A stretch of 64,000 nucleotides of DNA from Filomicrobium insigne (GCF_900104305.1 NZ_FNJC01000001.1:124001-188000), one strand, 5' to 3'. Positions 30,707-40,098 are shown, counted from the first letter of the stretch. The notes: generated by a model not told the origin, from the letters alone. Numbers and translations: made by a program.

Positions 30707-31378
30707 TTGAGTCTTTGGGTGTTCGGTTACGGATCGTTGATGTGGCGGCCGGGGTTCCGGTTCCAACGAGCCGAACACGCTCGCCTTGTCGGATTTAGCC
30801 GGTCGTTCTGTGTTTTCTCCATGCACCATCGTGGCTGCGAGACACGGCCCGGGCTCGTGCTCGGGCTTGATCGCGGTGGGGCCTGCGAAGGCATGGCCTT
30901 CCAAATCGCTGAAGAAGATGTCCCGGCGACACTCGCCTATCTACGTGAGCGCGAACAGGTCAGCGGCGTCTACCGCGAGGTGCGGTTGCCAATTACTCTG
31001 CTCAACACACAACGTCAGCACGTGCACGCGCTTACTTACGTCGTCGAACGCGCACATCCCAGCTACGCATCACGGTTGCCGCTCCAGATCCAGGCTCGAC
31101 TGATCCGAGGCGCGTGTGGGACATCAGGTGACAACATCACTTATGTGCTCAACACCATGTCGCATTTGAGCGACCTAGGCATTCGCGAGCGCCAATTGGA
31201 GCGCCTGCTCGCCTTAATCGGGCCGCTCGTCGCATCGCGCCAGACAATCAATGGCGCTCAATGCCCACACGTGACAAGCCTCAGCCGGGCGGTCCGCAAT
31301 CAGTTCCGCGTACGCCAGCCCCTACGCCTGTCGGAGCGCCGCCGCTTTATCTACCGCCAAAAGATCCGCCAAGATTAG
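30707..31378 (+). CDS. ChaC-like gamma-glutamylcyclotransferase
   Basis: Cytosolic enzyme family that splits glutathione or gamma-glutamyl peptides, releasing 5-oxoproline. The N-terminal signature WVFGYGSLMWRPGF and the LVGFSRSFCVFSMHHRG segment are clear, and the catalytic Glu lies in the AYLREREQVSGVYREV region. The start appears to be TTG at 30707, preceded by a GGGGAGAG ribosome site. Length of 223 is typical. It lies 65 bases after tyrC, perhaps read through from it. Confidence 0.9.
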   Translation: MSLWVFGYGSLMWRPGFRFQRAEHARLVGFSRSFCVFSMHHRGCETRPGLVLGLDRGGACEGMAFQIAEEDVPATLAYLREREQVSGVYREVRLPITLLNTQRQHVHALTYVVERAHPSYASRLPLQIQARLIRGACGTSGDNITYVLNTMSHLSDLGIRERQLERLLALIGPLVASRQTINGAQCPHVTSLSRAVRNQFRVRQPLRLSERRRFIYRQKIRQD

Positions 31379-31398
31379 TTTGCTCGCGCAAAGCGATT

Positions 31399-31956
31399 TT
31401 ACTGATCATGCCCGCGCGCCAGCGTAAGTTCCGGCGCGCGGGCATCGACCACCCCCTCCAGGCGGTAGGCCCCGTCGTATCTCAAGGTGTAAGCGCGAAT
31501 GCCACCCGCTGGTCCGACTTTCGCCAGTAGGCGTCTGCCATCGGCGCGAACTCTAACCAATACGCCACTGCGTTTTCGCCTCCCGGCATGTTCGACGACA
31601 GTAGCTCCGGCAGATGGCATGATTTCAACAGGCGAACGATCAAGTACGAGCAAACGCTTTGTTCTACTGATGCCTGCGCATGCTGGCCGAGCCTGAGGGG
31701 CGACAGATGGCTCAGCTTCCGATGGTGTCGGTGAGGGCGTCTCAGCGACGGCCGGAGCCGGAGCCTCGGCAACGGCGGGTTCTGGCCTCACCTCGGCTGG
31801 CTTCTCAGGTACCACCGGCTCAGTCGCCAGCACCGCTGCCGGTGCCATTGGAGCGGATTCCGCAGGCGTAAGTTTGGGCTTAGCTACAGTTTCAGTGGGC
31901 TTAGGCTGAGCCTTAGCCGGTTGGCTTTTCTTTTTTCGCAACAGCCAATTGAACAT
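31399..31956 (-). CDS. Hypothetical protein with Pro/Ala/Glu-rich linker
   Basis: Unrecognised protein of about 185 residues. It opens MFNWLLRKKKSQ, followed by a long Ala/Pro/Glu/Lys-rich, probably disordered segment (about 12-100). A compact C-terminal part (VRADGRRLLAKVGPAGGIRAYTLRYDGAYRLEGVVDAR) looks folded. The start at 31956 is chosen for an AGGG site 5 bases upstream; in-frame ATGs exist at 31971 and 32013. It is convergent with the ChaC-like gene. Function unknown. Confidence 0.6.
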   Translation of the reverse strand: MFNWLLRKKKSQPAKAQPKPTETVAKPKLTPAESAPMAPAAVLATEPVVPEKPAEVRPEPAVAEAPAPAVAETPSPTPSEAEPSVAPQARPACAGISRTKRLLVLDRSPVEIMPSAGATVVEHAGRRKRSGVLVRVRADGRRLLAKVGPAGGIRAYTLRYDGAYRLEGVVDARAPELTLARGHDQ

Positions 31957-32464
31957 ATCGTCCCTCGCCATAACACGCCCTCGTCGGCGATTTCGTGGCA
32001 AAACATATGCCAATTGTTAAGGGCTTAATTTTGAATGTTTTTTCATAAAAGCGTGGAGGTTGTGCCTGCTTGATTGGCAGTACTGTGCTGAATATTCGGG
32101 CAGCAGGGGGGAAGGAACCTCGCGGCTACAATCAATAATGCTCAAGCGGTAGAAACTCTAAAAACATTCAACCTTTATCTCGCTCAACTGAGCGTCTGCA
32201 TGCCGGCGCCCCCGTGACGAAAAGCTCAAAGAAAAGTCACACGAGTTTGATCGCAAACCGAACCGTGTCACCAGGGAGACCTCACTCGGAAATACATAAG
32301 TCAAATTATGTAGTTAGATCTTCTAATTTGGTTCTCGGGAGGACAATCTCCCCCAAGTCAAAACCTGGAACGTCGTATCTAGAAGATTAGTTATCCCTCC
32401 ATTCTCCGCATTCGCCCCGCTGCAATTTGCGCCCGCGAAGCGGATCAGAACGAAGGAGTAGATT
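31957..32464. other. Long leader/intergenic region before the first BA14K-type gene
   Basis: About 500 bases without a convincing gene on either strand. The right part (32300-32464) is AT-rich and structured and probably contains the promoter and 5' UTR of the Gly/His-rich secreted protein. AAGGAG at 32453-32458 is the ribosome site of that gene. Confidence 0.5.
32318..32387 (+). promoter_or_regulatory. Possible structured 5' leader with nested hairpins
   Basis: ATCTTCTA at 32318-32325 can pair perfectly with TAGAAGAT at 32380-32387. Inside that loop GGGAG (32338-32342) pairs with CTCCC (32349-32353). The nested layout lies 78 bases before the start codon, within the probable 5' UTR. No known riboswitch class was recognised. 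Confidence 0.35.
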
Positions 32465-33019
32465 ATGTCGTTCAAACCAAAATCGCTGATCGCCAGCGTT
32501 TTTGCCTTGGGTATTCTTGGCGCAGGGGTGAGCGCGCAAGCTCTGGCAGCTCCTGCTGGCGGACTAACGAACCTAAGTACCCCTGGCGGGGGCGCCAACA
32601 GTTTTAACGTGATCCAAGTCCGCAGTGGCGGTGGAGGTCACGGCGGTGGTGGCGGGGGCCACGGTGGAGGAGGTCACGGAGGCGGCGGCCACATGGGTGG
32701 CGGCGGACATGGCGGCCACATTGGCGGCCCGAATGTTCCGCATGGAGGCATGTGGCACGGCGGTGGCGGTCACCACAGGCATGGCGGCCACGGTTGGCGC
32801 GGTCCCTATTGGTATGGCGGTCCCATAGTGTATGGAGGCGGCTACGGTTATTATGACGATTACTACGATGACTATGACGACTATGGCTATGCTCCGAATG
32901 TCGTGAGTGCATCATCTGCCGTCGCGCGTTGTGAAGAACGGTTCCGCTCTTTCAATCCTCGGACTGGAAAGTACACGACATACAGCGGCGAAAAGCGCGT
33001 ATGTCCGTATCTGCGCTGA
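32465..33019 (+). CDS. Secreted Gly/His-rich protein with BA14K-like C-terminus
   Basis: A 184-residue exported protein. A signal peptide covers about residues 1-29 (ALAAPA cut region). Residues about 54-110 are almost entirely Gly and His in GGGH-like repeats, which could bind divalent metals. A Tyr/Asp-rich stretch with DDYYDDYDDYGY follows. The last 31 residues contain Cys156 and Cys181 around ERFRSFNPRTGKYTTYSGEK, resembling the BA14K lectin-like immunoreactive family. A paralogous C-terminus is found in the next gene. Function is unknown; envelope localisation is inferred. Confidence 0.8.
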   Translation: MSFKPKSLIASVFALGILGAGVSAQALAAPAGGLTNLSTPGGGANSFNVIQVRSGGGGHGGGGGGHGGGGHGGGGHMGGGGHGGHIGGPNVPHGGMWHGGGGHHRHGGHGWRGPYWYGGPIVYGGGYGYYDDYYDDYDDYGYAPNVVSASSAVARCEERFRSFNPRTGKYTTYSGEKRVCPYLR

Positions 33020-33041
33020 TTTGTTCAACGGCTGGTAGACT

Positions 33042-33093
33042 GGCCCGCGTCTCGTCCGGAACCCGGCCCGACGCGGGCCCGAATTCTTTCTTC
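33042..33093 (+). terminator. Terminator after the Gly/His-rich gene
   Basis: A perfect 10-bp stem (GGCCCGCGTC at 33042-33051 with GACGCGGGCC at 33070-33079) is followed by GAATTCTTTCTT, a T-rich tail. It lies 22 bases beyond the stop codon. Confidence 0.75.
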
Positions 33094-33298
33094 AAGTCAC
33101 GGCGCTGCGGCAAGTACATCTGCCGTCTCGCAGCATCGGTACGCCGACCTCACAATGATGCGAGCTAGCTCCGTATACCATTAATCATGGAACAGAAGCT
33201 TCCCTCTTTCGTTGCCTCCTTGAAGCGGCAGCAGCGTCAAAGTCTGTCGCATGTGTCGAACGCCAGCGTGCGACGACACAAATTACGAAGGAGATGAC

Positions 33299-33712
33299 AT
33301 GACACTCAAGTATAAGTCACTGATGGCTAGTATAGTTGCTCTCGGGCTCGCAGGTGCAGGCATAAGTTCGCCGGCGACTGCGGTCCCCGTAAGCTCCGGT
33401 CTTCAGCAGCTCAACCACGCCGTCGCCAACGATAGCAATTCCGGCGTCGTCCAGGTGCGGCATCGGGGGCGCGGATGGCGGCACCATCGAGGGGGACACC
33501 GGCACGGCTGGCGACACCGGCACCGTAATCGCGGGGCAGCTATTATCGGAGGTGTTATTGCTGGAGCGCTGATCGCGGGAGCTATTCGCGAAGGCCGCGC
33601 CAGTTCTTCGGCCATTGAGCGATGCGAAGACCGTTTTCGTTCTTTTGATCGCCGAACGGGCACATATACGACCTATGGTGGTGAAACTCGAGTTTGTCCG
33701 TATCTACGCTGA
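33299..33712 (+). CDS. Secreted BA14K-family-like protein
   Basis: A 137-residue exported protein starting at ATG 33299 behind an AAGGAG site. The signal peptide covers about residues 1-25 (SPATAVP). A His/Arg/Gly-rich middle (RHRGRGWRHHRGGHRHGW) precedes a hydrophobic Ala/Gly/Ile segment (AAIIGGVIAGALIAGAI). The C-terminus, CEDRFRSFDRRTGTYTTYG then CPYLR, matches the end of the previous gene product almost residue for residue. BA14K relatives in Brucella bind glycans. Two adjacent paralogues with different middles suggest duplication and divergence. Confidence 0.8.
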   Translation: MTLKYKSLMASIVALGLAGAGISSPATAVPVSSGLQQLNHAVANDSNSGVVQVRHRGRGWRHHRGGHRHGWRHRHRNRGAAIIGGVIAGALIAGAIREGRASSSAIERCEDRFRSFDRRTGTYTTYGGETRVCPYLR

Positions 33713-33748
33713 TCGTTCACCTTCGATTTACCAATTGTAATCTGAGTC

Positions 33749-33779
33749 GAAAGGCCGGGCTCTAAGGTCCGGCCTTTCT
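33749..33779 (+). terminator. Terminator after the second BA14K-type gene
   Basis: GAAAGGCCGG (33749-33758) pairs with CCGGCCTTTC (33769-33778) around a 10-base loop. It lies 36 bases after the stop codon; the stem itself ends in CTTTCT. Confidence 0.75.
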
Positions 33780-34031
33780 ATGATTATTTTCGAATTTGCA
33801 CTGCAGCACAATTACTTTGGCACGCTATAACTTGAGGCCGAACTATGCCCCTGGATGCTGCAAAACTCTTGCGCTTCGCTGTATTTCGGGCCATATACGC
33901 GCCATCGAATACGCCTTGGTACACTCTACTACACGGCACTACACGGCCTGCACTAGACGTCTCCATCGCGCGATTTGATCCCCGGGAGCAATCCCGCTTC
34001 TGGGAAATGCCATACGCTTTTGGAGGCAGTC
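33780..34031 (+). promoter_or_regulatory. Region upstream of cspA
   Basis: About 250 bases without a supported gene; they should hold the cspA promoter and 5' UTR. A short tandem repeat of the 10-base unit CTACACGGCA occurs at 33929-33947. No classical cold-box could be identified. Confidence 0.35.
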
Positions 34032-34238
34032 ATGGCGAATGGAACCGTTAAGTGGTTCAACACGCAAAAAGGCTACGGCTTCATTCAGCCGGACGATGGC
34101 GGAAACGACGTTTTCGTTCATATTTCGGCGGTGGAACGTGCCGGTATGGCGACTCTGAACGAAGGTCAGAAGGTCGCCTACGAGCTCGAAAAGGGCCGTA
34201 ACGGCAAATACGCAGCTGTCAATTTGCGCGCCGAATAA
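34032..34238 (+). CDS. cspA: Cold-shock domain protein
   Basis: Single-stranded nucleic-acid chaperone of 68 residues with one OB-fold. RNP1 is KGYGFIQP and RNP2 is VFVHISAVE. The family start MANGTVKWFNTQKGYG fixes the ATG at 34032. Alphaproteobacteria carry several paralogues, not all cold-inducible, so the symbol is generic. It is followed by infA, another RNA-binding OB-fold protein, in the same direction. Confidence 0.93.
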   Translation: MANGTVKWFNTQKGYGFIQPDDGGNDVFVHISAVERAGMATLNEGQKVAYELEKGRNGKYAAVNLRAE

Positions 34239-34273
34239 TTCGTCTAGACCGTCTCAGGTCAGGCCAACTAAGC

Positions 34274-34298
34274 GGGGAGGGCAGCAACTGCTCTCCCC
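34274..34298 (+). terminator. Hairpin between cspA and infA
   Basis: An 11-bp stem with one mismatch (GGGGAGGGCAG with CTGCTCTCCCC, loop CAA) lies 36 bases after the cspA stop. It is not followed by a T-run, so it may act as a weak terminator or an RNA-stabilising end rather than a full stop. Confidence 0.5.
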
Positions 34299-34338
34299 AT
34301 TATCGGTTGTACGCAAATATTGAGAATTAGGAGACTTG

Positions 34339-34623
34339 ATGGCCAAAGAAGAGATGCTCGAATTCGAAGGCGTCGTGGACGAAGTTCTTCCCGATGCCCG
34401 CTGTCGGGTGATATTAGACAATGGGCACGAAGTTGTCGCCTATACGTCCGGACGCATGAAGAAAAATCGAATTCGCATCCTGGCTGGTGACCGCGTCACG
34501 ATCGAGATGACACCCTACGATCTCACCAAGGGACGGATCAACTTCCGACATAAGGATGCGAGATCGGCTCCGCCGTCTGCGGGAGCCGGCGGCCCGCCAG
34601 GTGGTGGACAACGCCGCCGCTAG
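34339..34623 (+). CDS. infA: Translation initiation factor IF-1 with extended C-terminal tail
   Basis: OB-fold factor that binds the ribosomal A site during initiation. Canonical segments are [63 protein letters not shown]-1 normally ends about residue 72; here a further 20 or so residues rich in Gly, Pro, Ser and Arg follow (about 73-94). The start is ATG 34339, preceded by TAGGAG. Because many Hyphomicrobiales have a 72-residue infA elsewhere, this may be a second, specialised copy. It is convergent with maeB. Confidence 0.88.
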   Translation: MAKEEMLEFEGVVDEVLPDARCRVILDNGHEVVAYTSGRMKKNRIRILAGDRVTIEMTPYDLTKGRINFRHKDARSAPPSAGAGGPPGGGQRRR

Positions 34624-34642
34624 TAGTCGCAAGAGCTTTACA

Positions 34643-36934
34643 TCATTGCGAAGCTTTCTTCGTGGCCGCCTTGGCCGCTTCCACAGCGGCCAAGGCGGCC
34701 ATGTTTACGACACGTCTTACTGTTGCCGTGGACTCCAACACGTGCGCCGGCTTGGCTGTCCCGAGTAGAATAGGTCCCACTGTCACCCCGTTGCCTGCTG
34801 TCATCTTGATCAGGTTGTAGGCAATATTGGCGGCATCGACATTCGGCATAACCAATAGATTGGCATCGTGCTTGAGCCGGGAGTCTGGTGACACCTGCCC
34901 CAGCAACGCCATAGACAACGCCGCATCAGCGCGCATCTCGCCATCAACTTCGAGTTCCGGCGCTCTGCGATCGAGAATGGCAACGGCTTCGCGCATTACG
35001 CGAGCTTCCGGCGTATCCGAACTGCCGAAGCTTGAATGTGAAAGCAACGCCACGCTCGGCGTCAATCCGAAGTCTTTCAGTTCCTCGGCGGCCAACAACG
35101 TCATTTCTACGATTTGCTCGGTTGTCGGCTGGCGATTGACGTAGGTATCGCAGACAAAGAGCTGCCGATCCGTCAGCATCAGCATGTTGAGCGCAGCAAG
35201 CGTGTTCACACCTTGTCTCGTGCCGATTACTTCGCGAATACACGAGATATGCTCATCGTAGGTTCCGCGCACGCCGCACAACATCGCATCGGCAAAATCG
35301 CGGCGCAGGTACATCGCGGCAATCAGGGTCGGGTTCGCACGGATTGTCTGACGCGCAGACGCCTCGCTCTGGCCTTGCCCGTGCATCAACTCGCAATACG
35401 CACTTTCAATCTCGGCTTGGCGCGGATCGGAAGAGGGATCGATAATCTCGCAATCCTTGCCGGCGGCGAGCCTAAGGCCCAACGACCTAATGTGTTTGTT
35501 GATTTCCTCCTGGGCACCGACGAAAACGGGATACCCCATGTCCTCGTCGACGACCGTCTGAGCTGCCCGCAGAACGCGTTCATCGTCGCCCTCTGCGAAA
35601 ATCAGGCGCTTCTTTTCACGCTTGGCCGCATCCAGAACCGGCTTCATGCTCGGGCCGGACCGATAGACAAAGCGCGATAAGCTGAAGCGATAGGCTTCGA
35701 GGTCTACGAGCGGTCGTGCGGCAACGCCCGAATCCATCGCTGCTTTGGCGACGGCGGGAGCAATACGTTCGATAAGCCGCGGGTCGAATGGCGTCGGAAT
35801 GAGGTATTCCGGCCCAAACGACTGCGGCTCCGCCCCGTAGGCGCTGGCGACAATGTCTGAGGTTTCCGCTTGTGCCAGTTCCGCGATGGCTTTGACGGCG
35901 GCCACCTTCATTTCCTCGGTGATTCCGGTTGCGCCGACATCAAGAGCGCCGCGGAAGATAAACGGAAAGCAAAGAACATTATTGACCTGATTGGGATAGT
36001 CTGACCGGCCAGTGCAGATCAGGACATCGGGGCGTACCGCCTTTGCGAGTTCCGGGCGTATTTCCGGTTCGGGGTTGGCCAGGGCCATGATGATTGGCTT
36101 GTCCGCCATCTCCGTCAACATTTCCGGCTTCAGGACTCCCCCTGCAGACAGACCTAGGAAGATGTCAGCTCCGGGCAGTATTTCGGCCAGCGTTCGGGCT
36201 TCGGTTTCCTGCGCGAACCGCTCCTTGTACTCGTCCATCAGTTCGGTGCGGCCTTTGTAGACAACGCCCTTGATGTCGGAGATCGTGATATTTTCACGCT
36301 TGAGACCAAGATTGACGAGCAAGTCCAGACATGCGAGGGCCGCGGCGCCAGCGCCTGAGCCCGCCAGCTTGACGTCCTCAATCTTCTTGCCGACTAGTTT
36401 CAATGCGTTCGTGACGGCAGCCGCAACGATGATGGCCGTACCATGCTGGTCGTCGTGGAAGACAGGAATGTTCATACGTTCTCGGAGCTTGCGCTCAACG
36501 ATGAAACACTCCGGGGCCTTGATGTCTTCGAGGTTGATGCCACCGAAGGTGGGTTCCATCGACGCGATGATCTCGACCAGACGGTCGGCATCGTTCTCGG
36601 CGACCTCAATGTCGAACACATCGATACCGGCGAATTTCTTGAACAGGCAGCCTTTGCCTTCCATCACGGGCTTGCCGGCCAGCGGCCCGATGTTCCCGAG
36701 GCCGAGCACGGCCGTCCCGTTGGTGATAACGCCAACCAGATTTGACCGCGCTGTCAGGGTCGCGGCTTCGGCGGGCTCATCCTTGATTGCAAGACAGACG
36801 TAGGCAACGCCGGGCGAATACGCGAGCGACAGATCCAGCTGGTTCGTCAGATCTTTGGTCGGTTGTATCGAGATCTTTCCCGGCTTCGGACGGCGGTGAT
36901 AATCAAGCGCCGCGGCGGCAAGCTTCTCGTCCAT
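34643..36934 (-). CDS. maeB: NADP-dependent malic enzyme with phosphotransacetylase-like domain
   Basis: Decarboxylates malate to pyruvate, producing NADPH. Residues 1-430 are the malic enzyme part ([52 protein letters not shown]). Residues about 440-763 form the phosphotransacetylase-like domain, usually regulatory rather than catalytic, with [17 protein letters not shown] just before it. Length of 763 is normal for MaeB. It lies 45 bases downstream of lpdA in the same direction, so it probably ends the pyruvate dehydrogenase operon. Confidence 0.95.
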   Translation of the reverse strand: MDEKLAAAALDYHRRPKPGKISIQPTKDLTNQLDLSLAYSPGVAYVCLAIKDEPAEAATLTARSNLVGVITNGTAVLGLGNIGPLAGKPVMEGKGCLFKKFAGIDVFDIEVAENDADRLVEIIASMEPTFGGINLEDIKAPECFIVERKLRERMNIPVFHDDQHGTAIIVAAAVTNALKLVGKKIEDVKLAGSGAGAAALACLDLLVNLGLKRENITISDIKGVVYKGRTELMDEYKERFAQETEARTLAEILPGADIFLGLSAGGVLKPEMLTEMADKPIIMALANPEPEIRPELAKAVRPDVLICTGRSDYPNQVNNVLCFPFIFRGALDVGATGITEEMKVAAVKAIAELAQAETSDIVASAYGAEPQSFGPEYLIPTPFDPRLIERIAPAVAKAAMDSGVAARPLVDLEAYRFSLSRFVYRSGPSMKPVLDAAKREKKRLIFAEGDDERVLRAAQTVVDEDMGYPVFVGAQEEINKHIRSLGLRLAAGKDCEIIDPSSDPRQAEIESAYCELMHGQGQSEASARQTIRANPTLIAAMYLRRDFADAMLCGVRGTYDEHISCIREVIGTRQGVNTLAALNMLMLTDRQLFVCDTYVNRQPTTEQIVEMTLLAAEELKDFGLTPSVALLSHSSFGSSDTPEARVMREAVAILDRRAPELEVDGEMRADAALSMALLGQVSPDSRLKHDANLLVMPNVDAANIAYNLIKMTAGNGVTVGPILLGTAKPAHVLESTATVRRVVNMAALAAVEAAKAATKKASQ

Positions 36935-36979
36935 GTGGCTCCCTTTAGGTGGGCTACCGGTCGGTGATTAGCCGCCGGT

Positions 36980-38767
36980 TCAGCGCTTTCGCGCCGGAGG
37001 TAGATCGGTACAAGTCCCCTCGAAGACCTCCGCAGCCATACCAATGGACTCGGAAAGCGTCGGGTGGGGATGAATCGTTTTTGCGATGTCGACAGCATCA
37101 GCGCCCATTTCAACTGCCAAAGCGACCTCGCTAATCAGATCACCGGCATGGGTGCCAACGATGCCTCCACCAATAATCCGGTGGTCATCTACATCGAACA
37201 TCAGCTTTGTAAAACCTTCATCGCGTCCGTTCGCGATGGCGCGGCCCGAAGCTGCCCAGGGGAATACCGCCTTGGTAAACTTGATCCCCTTCTGCTTTGC
37301 TTCGGCCTCCGTGAGCCCCGCCCAGGCGATTTCTGGATCGGTGTAGGCGACGGCGGGTATCTGACGCGCATCGAAATAACTCGGCTTGCCTGCTGCTGAC
37401 TCGGCGGCCACGTGGCCTTCGTGGACAGCCTTATGGGCCAGCATCGGTCCCCCGGCAATATCGCCAATGGCATATATATGCGCGACATTAGTCTGCATCT
37501 GCTTGTTGGCCGCGATAAAGCCGCGCTCATCGACAGAGATGCCAGCCTTGTCGGCATCGATGCGTTTTCCGTTCGGACTGCGGCCCACTGCGACAAGCAC
37601 CATGTCATAGACCTGCGGATCCTTTGGCGCGTTCTTGCCTTCAAAGGTGACGTGGATTCCGTCCTTCTTGGCGGCGGCAGACACCGTTTTTGTCTCAAGC
37701 ATAATGGCATCGAACCGATGGGCGTTCTTCTTTTCCCACACCTTGACCAGATCGCGGTCAGCGCCAAGCATCAGCCCGTCGAGCATCTCAACGCATTCCA
37801 GGCGCGCGCCCAGCGCGGAATAGACCGTCGCCATCTCAAGGCCAATAATGCCACCGCCGATCACCAGCATCTTTTTGGGGATCTTGCGGAGTTCAAGAGC
37901 GCCGGTGGAATCGACGATACGCGGATCCTCGGGGAGGAAGGGCAGCTTTACCGCTTCCGAACCCGCCGCGATGATCGCCTTTTCAAACTTTACGATCTTG
38001 GTGCCCGATCCATCACTCAAAGCGACTTCAATGTGATACGGATCAAGGAAGCGACCACTTCCCGTCACAACCGTGACTTTACGTGCCTTAGCCATGCCGC
38101 CGAGGCCGGTCGTCAGTTTAGAGACGACCTTATCTTTGTGTTCCCGCAGAACCTGTAGGTCGATCTTGGGCGCGGCGAATTTGATCCCGTGTGCACTGAG
38201 GGCTTGGGCCTCCTCCATCACGGCGGTCGTGTGTAGCAGCGCCTTGGAGGGAATGCACCCGACGTTGAGGCAAACGCCCCCCAGAACCGGCCAGCGTTCA
38301 ATCAGAACCGTTTCCATCCCAAGATCGGCTGCGCGGAAAGCCGCCGAGTACCCCCCTGGTCCAGAACCGAGCACAACCATTTGGCAGGTGACGTCGGCTT
38401 TGCCCGCATATTCAGATGTTGCAGCGGCTGGTGCCGGAGTTGTGGCTTCAGGGCTCGCAGCGGTCGATGCCTTTTCGGGAGTACCTGCTTCCTTTGCCGG
38501 CTTTGCTTCGGCTGCTTCTCCGGACGCATTCAGCGTCAGGATTACTGAGCCTTTGCTCACCTTGTCGCCGACTGCCACCTTGACCTCGGCAACGGTGCCG
38601 GCTTCTGGAGCCGGGATATCCATCGTCGCCTTGTCGCTTTCCAGGACGATGAGCGGATCTTCCGGCTGAACCGTGTCGCCGGGCTTCACCAGGATTTCGA
38701 TAACGGGAACATCGCTAAAGTCGCCGATATCGGGAATACGAACTTCTTTGACGGTCTCTTTAGCCAT
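36980..38767 (-). CDS. lpdA: Dihydrolipoyl dehydrogenase (E3) with N-terminal lipoyl domain
   Basis: FAD-dependent E3 of the pyruvate dehydrogenase complex, 595 residues. Residues 1-80 are a lipoyl domain with the lipoylated lysine at Lys46 in ESDKATMDIP. An Ala/Pro-rich hinge (about 85-118) leads to the E3 core. The redox disulfide motif GGVCLNVGCIPSKALLH and NAD-binding GGGIIGLEMATVYSALG are intact. The C-terminal HPHPTLSESIGMAAE has the catalytic His-Glu. Lipoyl-E3 fusions are typical of beta- and gammaproteobacterial-style complexes. It follows aceF after 20 bases. Confidence 0.95.
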   Translation of the reverse strand: MAKETVKEVRIPDIGDFSDVPVIEILVKPGDTVQPEDPLIVLESDKATMDIPAPEAGTVAEVKVAVGDKVSKGSVILTLNASGEAAEAKPAKEAGTPEKASTAASPEATTPAPAAATSEYAGKADVTCQMVVLGSGPGGYSAAFRAADLGMETVLIERWPVLGGVCLNVGCIPSKALLHTTAVMEEAQALSAHGIKFAAPKIDLQVLREHKDKVVSKLTTGLGGMAKARKVTVVTGSGRFLDPYHIEVALSDGSGTKIVKFEKAIIAAGSEAVKLPFLPEDPRIVDSTGALELRKIPKKMLVIGGGIIGLEMATVYSALGARLECVEMLDGLMLGADRDLVKVWEKKNAHRFDAIMLETKTVSAAAKKDGIHVTFEGKNAPKDPQVYDMVLVAVGRSPNGKRIDADKAGISVDERGFIAANKQMQTNVAHIYAIGDIAGGPMLAHKAVHEGHVAAESAAGKPSYFDARQIPAVAYTDPEIAWAGLTEAEAKQKGIKFTKAVFPWAASGRAIANGRDEGFTKLMFDVDDHRIIGGGIVGTHAGDLISEVALAVEMGADAVDIAKTIHPHPTLSESIGMAAEVFEGTCTDLPPARKR

Positions 38768-38787
38768 TGTGGTCTCCGGGATGTTCG

Positions 38788-40098
38788 TCAGAGAACGAGC
38801 TGACGGACATCGGCAAGTACGTCCGCAAATTTTCTGGTGAAGCGCGCGGCCAAGGCCCCGTCGATAACGCGATGGTCGTAGGACACGCAGAGCGGCAACA
38901 TCAGGCGCGGCTTAAATTCGGCCCCATCCCAAACGGGCTTCATCGCCGCGCGAACAACACCGAGGATTGCCACTTCCGGTGCATTGACGATCGGCGTGAA
39001 ATTCGTGCCGCCGATACCGCCTAAACTCGAAATCGAGAACGTTGCGCCCTGGATGTCCGCAGGCGTTATCTTGCCGTCGCGCATGCGGGCGGAGACTTCG
39101 CTCAGCTCCTGCGACAACTCCATGATGCCTTTGCGATCAACGTCCTTGATCACAGGCACAACGAGGCCGTCCGGCGTATCGACCGCGATGCCCAAGTGGT
39201 AGTATTTCTTAAGGATCAAGGAGTCTTTGGTCGGGCTCAGAGACGCATTGAACGTCGGATACGCCTTAAGCGCGACGACCGCCGCCTTCATGAGGAAGGC
39301 GAGCAAGGTAACGCGGTAGCCTTTCTCCTTGGCAGCCGCGTCAATCGTCTTACGGTAGTTTTCGAGATCAGTGATGTCCGCTTCATCTGTATGCGTGACG
39401 TGCGGAATGTTGAGCCAAGCGCGATGCAGTGCGGGTCCGGAAAGCTTCCGCAGGCGTGTCAGGGGGATGGTTTCGATCTCTCCGTATTTGGAGAAATCCT
39501 GAGCCGGAATATCGGGAATACCGCGGCCGGACATACCCGCGTCCGGTGCACCCGCCAGCGCCCGTTTGACGTCGTCCTTCGTTACCCGGCCTTTTTCGCC
39601 TGTGCCCTTCAGTTGGGTCAGGTCGACACCAAGCTCACGAGCCAGCCGACGGACCGACGGGCTTGCATGAACTCCGCCGAAGTCCATCGGTGGTGGCAGT
39701 CCGCTCGAAGAGGCGCCGCCGGATGGGGGCGGTGTGGACGGTTCAGTTTTCTGCGAAGCGGGCGGTGTGACCACCTCAGGCGCAGGTGGAGGGGGGGCAG
39801 CGCTCTGCTTGGGTGCCTTGCCGCCCGCACTTGCGACATCAGCTGCCGACTCCAGCTTGATAATGGCGCTGCCTTCGCTGACCTTGTCGCCGATGTTTAC
39901 AAGAACTTCGACGACTTTGCCTGCTGCGGGAGAGGGGACTTCCATCGTCGCCTTGTCGCTTTCCAGCGTTACGAGCGGGTCTTCCGGCGAAACCTCGTCA
40001 CCTGGTTTCACCAAAACTTCGATCACTGGAATGTCTTGGAAGTCACCAATGTCTGGGACCTTTACATCAATCAGGGACACTGGCTGCTGGCCTTTCAT
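38788..40098 (-). CDS. aceF: Dihydrolipoyllysine acetyltransferase (E2)
   Basis: Core of the pyruvate dehydrogenase complex, 436 residues. One lipoyl domain (about 10-85) has Lys49 in ESDKATMEVP. A Pro/Ala/Ser-rich hinge follows. The peripheral-subunit-binding domain is HASPSVRRLARELGVDLTQL. The catalytic domain ends with SYDHRVIDGALAARF, containing the active His. Only one lipoyl domain is present, compared with three in E. coli AceF. It sits between aceE and lpdA, 57 bases after aceE. Confidence 0.96.
   Translation of the reverse strand: MKGQQPVSLIDVKVPDIGDFQDIPVIEVLVKPGDEVSPEDPLVTLESDKATMEVPSPAAGKVVEVLVNIGDKVSEGSAIIKLESAADVASAGGKAPKQSAAPPPPAPEVVTPPASQKTEPSTPPPSGGASSSGLPPPMDFGGVHASPSVRRLARELGVDLTQLKGTGEKGRVTKDDVKRALAGAPDAGMSGRGIPDIPAQDFSKYGEIETIPLTRLRKLSGPALHRAWLNIPHVTHTDEADITDLENYRKTIDAAAKEKGYRVTLLAFLMKAAVVALKAYPTFNASLSPTKDSLILKKYYHLGIAVDTPDGLVVPVIKDVDRKGIMELSQELSEVSARMRDGKITPADIQGATFSISSLGGIGGTNFTPIVNAPEVAILGVVRAAMKPVWDGAEFKPRLMLPLCVSYDHRVIDGALAARFTRKFADVLADVRQLVL

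Noticed and set aside
32323-32598. 91-codon minus-strand frame before the Gly/His-rich gene
   Set aside because: Antisense to the signal peptide region of a well-supported gene; no motif.
33825-33850. Sigma-54-like TGGCAC element upstream of cspA
   Set aside because: The spacing to a TTGC-like -12 box is wrong for a sigma-54 promoter.
33929-33947. Tandem CTACACGGCA repeat as a CRISPR or regulatory array
   Set aside because: Only two short units with no spacer structure; probably chance or a minor promoter feature.
33784-33966. Short frames on both strands before cspA
   Set aside because: No ribosome sites or conserved features; the region fits a promoter/5' UTR for cspA.
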